From contig NC_080075.1 of assembly GCF_949987535.1 (NCBI RefSeq), positions 56,475,636 through 56,539,635 of the forward strand: a stretch of DNA of 64,000 nucleotides, in the 5' to 3' direction. This DNA comes from Balaenoptera acutorostrata. Lineage: Eukaryota; Chordata; Mammalia; Artiodactyla; Balaenopteridae. Positions 55,852-64,000 of this stretch are shown piece after piece; position 1 is the stretch's first letter, and each line of letters starts with the position of its first letter. The notes under the pieces were generated by a model. It saw nothing but the letters and a program-made list of their open reading frames with translations, was not told the origin of the DNA and made no database searches. A program made the translations under genes and the position numbers.

Positions 55852-56201
55852 ACTGGGATCAGTTTTTTGTTTTTTGGTTTTTTTTTTGGCTGTGTTGGGT
55901 CTTTGTTGCTGCTCACGGGTTTTCTCTAGTTGTGGCAAGCGGGGGCTACTCTTCGTTGTGGTGTGCAGGCTTCTCATTGCGGTGGCTTCTCTTGTTGTGG
56001 AGCACGGGCTCTAGGTGCACGGGCTTCAGTAGTTGTGGCTCTCAGGCTCTACAGCGTAGGCTCAGTAGTTGTGGCACATGGGCCTAGTTGCTCCACGGCA
56101 TGTGGGATCTTCCCAGGCCAGGGCTCGAACCCGTGTCCCCTGCATTGGCAGGTGGATTCCTAACCACTGTGCCACCTGGGAAGCCCACTGGGGTCAGTTT
56201 T
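55852..56201 (-). mobile_element. CHR SINE with TSDs, antisense
   Basis: The body is 55867-56186, with the head complement 'gccacctgggaagccc' on the right. Flanks actgggatcagtttt (55852-55866) and actggggtcagtttt (56187-56201) differ at one of 15 bases. Confidence 0.94.
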
Positions 56202-56413
56202 AATAGTTTATATTTCCCTAACTATGTATTTGCATAAAGCTGAACAATATATTCTCTTATAATTTTAAAAATTTTTTAAGTATCTATGCTTATTTTTCTA
56301 TACTCATTTTTCATATTTATATATGTGCTTCTTTATTTATATTGTTTATCCAGCTTTGCTAAATTTTTACCTTTTTGGCTTTTGTTTAAGAACATTCTGG
56401 AGATATGTTTATT

Positions 56414-56755
56414 TGTTGTATAGTTTTTTTTTTTTAATTGAATCATCTTTTTCCCTTTATTTATTTATTTATTATTTATGGCTGTGTTGGGTCTTCGTTT
56501 CTGTGCAAGGGCTTTCTTTAGTTGCAGCAAGTGGGGGCCACTCCTCATCGCAGTGCGCAGGCCTCTCACCATCGCGGCCTCTCTTGTTGCGGAGCACAGG
56601 CTCCAGACACGCAGGCCCAGTAGCCATGGCCCACGGGCCCAGTCACTCCGTGGCACGTGGGATCCTCCCAGACCAGGGCCCGAACCTGTGTCCCCTGCAT
56701 TAGCAGACAGACTCTCAACCACTGTGACACCAGGGAAGCCCTGTTGTATAGTTTT
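56414..56755 (-). mobile_element. CHR SINE with TSDs, antisense
   Basis: The body is 56428-56741, with head complement 'acaccagggaagccc' and a TTTATTTATTT tail. The 14-bp TSD tgttgtatagtttt is identical at 56414-56427 and 56742-56755. Confidence 0.95.
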
Positions 56756-57784
56756 CTATTCTTTAATTGTTGCTTTATCTTTACTAGTATCTCCTTTCTT
56801 TTGTTCTTAAGATTACTGTGTTGTGTTTTTTCTAACTTACTGAATTGGATACTTAATTATTTACCTTTTCCATTTGTCTTTCAATTGACAGAAGCTATTT
56901 TTTGGTAGTTTTTTAAAGAAAGATTTGTAGGAACTATGTTCTTTGAGGATTTATATGTTTGAAATCATCTGCATGTTGCCTTTATGCTTAAACTATACTT
57001 TGACTGGAACTAAAATTCTTGGGTCATAGGATCCCTGAGAATTTTGAAGGCAGTAAATTGCTACAATGTTGAATGTTGCTTCAAAGAAGTATGAAGCAGC
57101 TTGATTTCTACCTCTTCCCCTTGAGGTGATTTGATTTTCTGTCTGAAAGATATATCTTTGAAGTCCAGTAACTTTATTAGGATATGTTCTAGTGCTGATT
57201 AACCTTTGTTGATTCTTTTTGGAAGATGGTGTACCTGTTTAAATGTACAGATTCAAGTCTTATATTTCAGAAGAATTTTCTTGAATTACACTTTGAATAT
57301 TTTTTGTGTGCTTGAGATTGTTCTGTCTTCTGAATGCATAACTGAATATCCCATCTGTCTTCCATGTATATTTTTTCCCTATAACTCTTTAAAATTCTTT
57401 TCTTTTCTTTTTTCTCTTCTTTTGCTCAGTTTTGTTGAGTCTGTCCTCCATTTCTTTAGCTTGTTTTCAACAACATGTATTCTTCTTTCTGCAATTTCCA
57501 TTTCTGTATGTCATTACTTTTCTACATCTTTCCTGGGTTCATTCAAGTCAATTTTATCTTATCCTTTGTTGTCTTATCATTTCTTACTTCAGTCCTTTTA
57601 TCTGTGCTTTGGACTCTTGATTCATGGAGTCCACTTTTTCAGTGAATTATTTGAATCCATAAGAAATTTTTTGGTCACAGTTTTCAGCTATTCCACAATA
57701 AATTTTTTTCTGATGAGTGCTGAATTTGTTTTGTTTTCTCCTTTGCCTTTTTCCTGCAGTGATTTTTTGTCTCCTGGTTCCTTC

Positions 57785-57890
57785 TTTTAAAAGTTTTATT
57801 GAAATATAATTCACATACAATATAATTTACCACTTATAGTATATCACTCAATATTTTTAAATACATTCATAGGGTCGTGAAACCATTCCT
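57785..57890 (-). mobile_element. L1MB-type 3' UTR fragment, antisense
   Basis: It starts 'aaaagttttattgaaatata', then 'attcacatacaatataattt', the same 3' UTR start as the host L1 at 42770. Confidence 0.7.
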
Positions 57891-58507
57891 GGTTCGTTTA
57901 TTGGTTGTTCTCTTTTTTGCACACAGAGTCCTTTCTGGACCAGTTACATGGGGATGGAAAATGTGAGAGAGGTGTAAGAGGCTTTGAACAACCTCTGGAC
58001 CAACAAGGCTTTGTCCTAACTTAAAACAACGCCCTGCATATGCAAGGTCTAATGGAGTATATTGTGAGTGTGAGTGTATATTCAAACTTTACAAAATTTT
58101 AATTGACTAGAATTGGTAGCATCAGGGCCACCCATTAACCTTAGCTTCTCTATTATCTTAAAAATTTTTTTGCAGAATGTCATGTCTGTGTGGTTTCCAA
58201 AGGGATTATAGAGAATTCTAGAGCCAGTTTGCAAACCTCAGGCTTTTTTTTTTCAAACAAGGAACTGGATTTTTCTCCTCAAGTTATACTACTACCTTGC
58301 AAAACTGTAGACTCTACTCGAGCTCTGCAACCGTAGGTATCGTCTTTTGGAGTCCTTTCTCTGGTCAAATTTTCACTGCACTTGGCAGCAGCCCTCCTTT
58401 ATAAATATTAAAATTTAGGTCATAAGTGTTACCTGATTTCCTCCTAAATGGAGTTTTTATTCCATTTTTATTCTTATTGTTTCAGATTGGTTTTAGCAAG
58501 CAGATTC
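57891..58507 (+). other. Intergenic, nothing recognised
   Basis: No repeat or exon is supported. Confidence 0.5.
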
Positions 58508-58883
58508 GGTCTTAGTCAACTCCAGCTGCTGTAACAAATGCCATACATTGGATGGCTTATAAACAACAGAAATTTATTTCTCACAGTTCTGGAGGCTGGA
58601 AGTTTGAGATCAGGGCGCCAGCATGGTTGGGTTCTAGTGAGGACCCTTTTCTGGGTTGCAGACTGCTGTCTTCTTGTTGTGTCCTCACATGGTGAAAGGC
58701 TGAGATAGGAAGCAAGCTGTCTCGTGATACTTACAAGAGTAATTGCATTCATGAGGGCTCCACTTGCATGACCTCTTCTAACCCTAATGTACCTCCCAAA
58801 AGCCCTACCTCCTAATACCATCACGTTGGAGGGTAGGGTTTCAACATGAGTTCTGGGGGGAAACACACATTCAGTCCATAACA
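58508..58883 (-). mobile_element. MaLR (MST/MLT1-like) LTR, antisense
   Basis: In sense it starts TGTTATGGACTGAATGTGTG and shows 'accctaccctccaacgtgat', 'aggaggtagggcttttggga' and 'ctccagaactgtgagaaata' blocks. Possible 5-bp flanks are gattc (58503-58507) and gagtc (58884-58888), one mismatch. Only one LTR is present. Confidence 0.82.
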
Positions 58884-58888
58884 GAGTC

Positions 58889-59660
58889 AGAGATTTCTTT
58901 ATTTTTCCATCTTAAAATGAGAGACTGCTCATTTTATTATTAATTTAGTTCTTTTGGTTATTTTTCGATCTATTTTTGGTTATTTTTCAAACATATTTAA
59001 ACTTCTATTTCTTGCCCATCAACTTTAGACTGTATGTATTTTGATTCACCACTTTGTAACTAAGAAAATAAACATATCTGCAGTTCCTTCTCCTTTCTTT
59101 CTCTTTTTTTCTTTTCTCTGTTCTCTATGTTGCCCTGCAACATCTGCTAGTATTCCATTATTTTTACGACACTAAGATTTATGGCATTTATATTCTTCTT
59201 TGTAAGTATAATTAAGTGTACTTTTTTTTGTCTGTAACCTATTCTAAAAATGGAAAAAATAGAAATTGGTTAAATTATTATGGACTGTGTAAATATCATG
59301 AACCGTGGAGTAAAATAGTATTATTGGAGCCTCAGAGAAGGAAACATAATCCTGTATCACTAACTCTTGAAGGAGAATGTTCCAAGTCTCATGTCAAATG
59401 AATTCTTTTTTATACTCTGAGGAAAAAAAATATACTGTATTTTAGTTGCTTCACATTTCTTGTACAGTACCCCGCCCAGCCTTTTAATTACCTTCCTTTT
59501 TTCTTTTCAATATATACATTATATAAAGGTTATTTATGATATATACAATATGTACATTCACCATAACTTTAAAACATTAATTTTCTTCACCATACTACCT
59601 TTTAATAAAATCTACTTTCTTCATGAAGATAACCTTTCTGGGGTCCAATGGGACTAGTTA
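58889..59660 (+). other. Intergenic, AT-rich, nothing recognised
   Basis: No repeat or exon is supported. Confidence 0.5.
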
Positions 59661-59664
59661 CTTT

Positions 59665-60395
59665 CTTTTTTTTCTTAATTCAGAGATAATTGACATATAA
59701 CATATAAGTTTCAGTTGTACAACATAATGATTCGATATTTGTATATATTGCAAAATGATCATCACACTAAGTCTAGTTAACGTATATCACCACACATAGT
59801 TACAGTTTTTTTTCCTTGTGATGAGAACTTTTAAGATCTACTGCCTTAGCAACCTTCAAATGTACAATACAGTGTTATTAGCTATAGTCACCATGCTGTA
59901 CATTACATCCCCAAGACTTATTTATTTTCTAACTGGAAGTTTGTACCTTTTGACCACCTTTACCCATTTTGCCCACGCCCCACCCATTGCCTCTGGTAAT
60001 CACCAATCTATTCTCTGTATCTATGAGCTTGGTTTTTTTGTTTTTGTTTTTAGATTCCACATATAAGTGAGATCATACAGTGTTTGTCTTTCTTTGTCTG
60101 TCTTATTTCACTTTGAGGGCATTATGCCCTCAAAGTTCATCCATATTGTTGCAAATGGCAAGATTTTCTTTTTTTATGGCTCAATAATATTCCATATACA
60201 TATAAACATACCACATTTTCTTTATCCATTCATTCATCAATGGACACTTCAGTTATTTCTATTCAAACAACACTGCAATAGACATGGGGTTACAGATACC
60301 TTTTTGAGTTACTGTTTTCATTTCCTTCAGATAAATACCCTGAATTGAAATATCTGGATCATATAGTAGTTCTATTTTTAATTTTTTAATTGTCA
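59665..60395 (-). mobile_element. L1MA-type 3' part, antisense
   Basis: Antisense 3' UTR ('gagataattgacatataaca', 'catgctgtacattacatccc') leads into the C-terminal ORF2 region ('accacattttctttatccat', 'cattcatcaatggacacttc'). It contains the unusual hairpin at 60110-60136. Confidence 0.88.
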
Positions 60396-60955
60396 GCCAA
60401 GGCCACAAACACCGTGTATAACACATTTGAACTGACAGATGGCATATCTGGTAATTCTTTGATTGAATGCCAGACATCATGTATGAAAATTGTAGATATA
60501 AGTTGAGGCCCTGGCTAATGTTTTCTTCTTCCAGAGAAGATTTACCTGCCATTTAGCAGGCAGTTAGTGTAGGGACAGATCACATTAAACCAATCTGGGA
60601 TGAGCTCATTTGAAGGTGGGTTTCAGTCTTTGTGCATACTGTTCTATTTCCAACTGAGCCATATACCTACAGTGTTACTCTTCCAGAGTCTTAACTGGAA
60701 GTCTGGGATGTATACGAGGGTCCTTCCTCGTTGGTGGGTTCTGATCTCTATAATTTCTGTCACCCAGCCTGAGAGATTGCCAAAAGATCTGATTGGCTTC
60801 CCAGGTTCTTAGGTGACGCTCTTTGCTTTGGTCCTTTCCCTGTTGTACCTGAGCCACTTAAGATCAGCAAATTCATTGAAAGGAAATTTTTACAGAATAT
60901 ATCACTCTTCTCTTTGGGATCCTTGCCCTTTAAGTCTTGTCAATGATGTCAGCTT
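60396..60955 (+). other. Intergenic, nothing recognised
   Basis: No repeat or exon is supported. Confidence 0.45.
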
Positions 60956-60959
60956 CCAC

Positions 60960-61950
60960 CTTAATAAATTTAAAAAAAGAAGAGCAAATGAAAATAAGCA
61001 GAAGAAAGAAAGTAGTACACAAGAGCAAAAATCAATGAATTAGAAAACAGAAAAACAAAGTCAGTGAAACCAGAAACTGACTCTTTGAGGGAAAAAAAGA
61101 TAAACTTCTACCCAGACTGATCAGAAAAACAAAAACAACAATAAAATACAAGTTACCATTATCAGGAATAAGAGCAGTAATATAACTATAGAGTCTATTC
61201 ATATTAAAAATAATAAAAGAGTAAAAGATTAACTTTATGCCAATCAGTTCAACAACTTAGATGAAATAGACAAATTCCTTGAAAAGCACAAACTACCAAA
61301 GCTCACTCAAGAAGAAATAGATAACTTGAATTATGCTTTATCTATTAAAGAGATTGAATTTATGGTTTAAAGCCTTCCTACAAAGAAAACTCCAGGCCTA
61401 GATTGCTTCACTGGGGAACTTAACCAAACATTTAATAAAGAAATTATACCTATTCTACACTTACATTTCCAGAATACTGAAGAGGGGGATACATCCCAAC
61501 TCATTCTATGAGGACAGCATTACCCTGATATTGAAACCATAAAAATATGTGGATAAATATATTAACATACTGACAATATAAAACATTTATAATATTATCT
61601 TGAGGTGTTTAAAGTATGTAGAAATAAAATTCACGACAATGATAGTACCAAGTACAAAAGGCAGGAGGAGAGAAAAGGAAATTAAAGTGTTCTATGGCCC
61701 TTGCATTGGTGAAAATAAAAATTTATGTTAGATTCTAGTAAATCAAGATGCATGTTCTAATCTCTAAGGTAACCATGAAAAGAATAGTGAAATAATGCAA
61801 AAGTAGTTAGCTAATCAAAAGGGAAATGGAGTGATAATTATTTGATTAATCTCTTTTTAAAATGCAAGAAAGAAGAGTGAAAGAACACAGAACAGATGAG
61901 ACAAATATAAAACAAATAGTAAGATGGTAGATGTAAACCCTAATACATCA
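60960..61950 (+). mobile_element. Old L1M (ORF2 N-terminal/RT part), sense
   Basis: Sense ORF2 blocks are clear up to 61560: 'aactgactctttgagggaaa', 'agatgaaatagacaaattcc', 'ctcactcaagaagaaataga', 'ccaggcctagattgcttcac' (the PGLDCFT segment) and 'ccaactcattctatgaggac'. From 61560 to 61950 it is probably a second L1M piece. Confidence 0.75.
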
Positions 61951-61954
61951 ATAA

Positions 61955-62078
61955 TTACTTTATTTATTTATTTATTTATTTATTTTGGCCATGCCATGGT
62001 ATGTGGGACCTTGGTTCCTCGACCAGGGATCGAACCCGTGCCCCCTGCAGTGGAAGCACAGAGTCTTAACAACTGGGC
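61955..62078 (-). mobile_element. Truncated CHR/tRNA-Glu SINE, antisense, older
   Basis: A TTTA tail is followed by 'ttggccatgccatggtatgt', 'gaccagggatcgaacccgtg' and 'gcagtggaagcacagagtct'. The terminal head (ccaccagggaagccc complement) is missing. It belongs to an older group than the other SINEs here. Confidence 0.85.
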
Positions 62079-62955
62079 AGAGATTACTCAGTCTGGATGA
62101 AACAAAAACAAAACAAAAGCTGTGGTGCTCAAGCAGGGGAGCATGCAGAGAGAAGCAGAGGATTCGTGCCTGCAGGTTTCAGAACAGGCTACCAAGTGTG
62201 TTTCTCAGAGTTCAGGGACTTATCCTGAAATGTAAGACCTAAATCCTTGGTGCACAATAACAAGAGGAAAATGGGTAGGCTGGTGATAGAAATTTCCCCA
62301 AGACAAAATTTGGTTTTTAGAAACAAAAGGAGATGAACTAAATAAAGAATCACACATTTAAGTCCAGTATAGTGCATGCTGCTGATGAATGTTTAACAGC
62401 TGGCTCCCCAAGTATAGTTCCAACATGGATGTTGAATAATATTTTTGTTGATGTTAACAAGTAAGATGAAAGTGAAATAATGAAGACATATGTTGGCGTT
62501 TCATTCATTCATCAATAGGCATGTGTGACATCTTTGCTGAGTTGGATAATAGTTTTTGAATATTAGAAGAATAGTTTGGTTTTTTTTATTTTGGGGTTTT
62601 TTTATTTGCTATTCACAGTGTAATGACTACAGACATGACATATTTGTAAGTTTCATCTGCATTATTCACATTTTCTCTATCACTTTCTTAGGTGTAGACC
62701 AAGATTCAGCAAACTACAACCCGAGAGCTGCATACATAACTCTTTTAAATTATCCATTCAGATCTAAATATTACAATGCCTTGACGTGCACCAAAATACA
62801 CGAATAAGTTCTTTTTAGTAGTCAAATATTACCATTTCTTTTTACCTTGATCTTCTATTTTTTTCCATTTCTTCCATATAATTATATCCCAGTGCAATAT
62901 CATTGTTTAAAAAAATTTTTATTGATTACCCTATCATAGTTCTCTGCAACAAAAA
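62079..62955 (+). other. Intergenic, nothing recognised
   Basis: No repeat or exon is supported. Confidence 0.45.
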
Positions 62956-62959
62956 TCAT

Positions 62960-63070
62960 ATATGTTAACAAGACTTATGTGGTCATCATTTTGCAGTATA
63001 TACAAATATCAAATCATTATGTTGTAACGTCCGAAACTAGTATGTCAATTATACCTCAGTAAACATTTTT
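62960..63070 (+). mobile_element. L1MA-type 3' UTR fragment, sense
   Basis: It contains 'catcattttgcagtatatac', 'caaatcattatgttgtaacg' and 'gtcaattatacctcagtaaa'. Confidence 0.75.
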
Positions 63071-64000
63071 TAATTTGTTGTAAATTCCTATATCCTTAAG
63101 TCTCCTAAATATTAATAAAAGTTATTAGAAAGTTATCACTTAATGATATTGGTGAGGCATTTCTCTGTTAGTTCATGTAACTATAGGTAAATATTCAAGT
63201 ATGACATTTTCAGAATGAGACAGGCTTAGCGTCAATTCTGTTCCTCCTTTTAGTTTTTTTTAGATATCAGAGCCGAGAACCCATGTTTACATAAATAACT
63301 AGATGGAGGTAAAAGGAGTTTTATTTTTAAAAATATCACCCAGGGCTTGGAAATTCCTTCAAGTTATATGCCAAAATCAAAAATTTTAAGTCATCTTCAA
63401 AAATTATTTTTAATGATCCATCACTGACAACTTGATTAGATCCTCCCGCAATTTTGTTGAAACCCAGGAATTAGAAACCACCCAATTTGCAAAAACTTTT
63501 TTTTCCTAAATCTTTAAAGTCATTCTTTTTCTCAATTTCTTATAATTTTGCCCAAAAAAGCCTTTCCAAGACTTAAAATTTCTATTACTTATTCTTGTTA
63601 GTTTTAGATAAATTTCATTTTTATAGCTTAAATTTGTTAAACATATTTTTTTAATTGGAAATTATAAATCCTTTGTGAACAAAGTATAATCATGCTGAAT
63701 TTCAGTTTTCTAGAATATCCTAAAGTGTCTTAAAATGGGAAGACAGATGGACAGAGTTGGATACTTGACAGTTGTTAGAGATAAGTTAGTAATTTATTTA
63801 ATGATTGAAAAGGAGCATGTTTATAATTACGTGTTTGATATTATTAGAAAAGCACATCAAAATCTGAGGAGGAATTATCCCTAATTAAATAAACTTGGTT
63901 TTATAAAGTTCAAGATATTATGTTCTAGTTTATGTTTTGGGAACATTTTATCCTACACCTGTACAGTGGTAGATGTTCTATTTTTTTTTAATAGACTTTA
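63071..64000 (+). other. Intergenic, AT-rich, nothing recognised
   Basis: No repeat, exon or RNA gene is supported up to the window end. Confidence 0.5.

Larger units (their letters stand above)
54500..57780 (-). mobile_element. Ancient L1M/HAL1, antisense, carrying two SINE insertions
   Basis: Antisense ORF2 landmarks run from 'gatggctaccctcttatcct' and 'gctggtaccaaactgttttc' through 'gacattggctagtattggcc' toward the 5' region. CHR SINEs interrupt it at 55867-56186 and 56428-56741. The 194-codon frame at 57206-57790 is the T-rich complement of the L1 5' region and not a gene. Confidence 0.7.

Noticed and set aside
57206..57790. 194-codon hydrophobic plus-strand frame that looks like a membrane protein
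   Set aside because: It is T-rich complement of an old L1 5' region; the Phe/Leu/Ser bias comes from base composition.
1..64000. CRISPR arrays, bacterial operons, phage or an exotic defence system
   Set aside because: The sequence is vertebrate intron and intergenic DNA; direct repeats are explained by TSDs, SINEs, L1s and microsatellites.

Overview
The window is mammalian nuclear DNA, most likely from a cetacean (whale or dolphin). The lineage call rests on its repeats. At least seven full-length CHR-type SINEs (tRNA-Glu-derived, with the head 'gggcttccctggtgg' and a B box 'gggttcgagccc') are present, together with two near-full-length L1s of cetartiodactyl type. I see no BovB or Bov-tA (expected in a ruminant), no PRE-1 (pig) and no Alu (primate). 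This is inference from recognised repeat families; no search was run.

Bases 1 to about 34,950 hold the 3' part of one protein-coding gene on the + strand, SRBD1 (S1 RNA-binding domain 1, a Tex-like protein). Four coding exons lie at 1120-1296, 4376-4558, 30552-30736 and 34053-34342. Their phases join without a shift, all have AG acceptors and GT donors, and the last ends in TGA followed by a 3' UTR with two AATAAA signals. They encode a helix-hairpin-helix segment, a Lys-rich linker, a conserved helical segment and the C-terminal S1 domain. Upstream exons lie outside the window. The introns are about 3.1, 26.0 and 3.3 kb.

From about 34,950 to 64,000 I see no exon. This appears to be the intergenic region downstream of SRBD1; by human synteny it would face SIX2, but nothing here proves that.

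The dominant structures are two long L1 copies, both antisense to SRBD1 and both nested in older antisense L1s. L1-A (6524-12938) sits in the second coding intron shown here and has a perfect 14-bp target-site duplication (TSD). L1-B (43108-50145) is intergenic, with a 15-bp TSD carrying one mismatch. Both keep a recognisable 5' UTR, ORF1 and ORF2, and both are dead: stops and frameshifts in both, with an altered endonuclease residue and RT motif in L1-A. Their 5' UTRs differ; that of L1-A contains about three tandem monomers of roughly 185 bp. Around them lie CHR SINEs with clear TSDs, two MaLR LTRs, several L2 and MIR fragments, older L1M/HAL1 pieces and microsatellites.

I found no new coding system, CRISPR array, or tRNA or rRNA gene. 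The most unusual small-scale signals are a poly(A)-tail-only retroinsertion (23751-23802), a hairpin that looks like a template-switch mutation inside an old L1 (60110-60136), the monomeric L1-A promoter, a 36-bp tandem duplication next to a SINE (17552-17623), and a perfect 26-bp alternating purine-pyrimidine palindrome (25013-25038).
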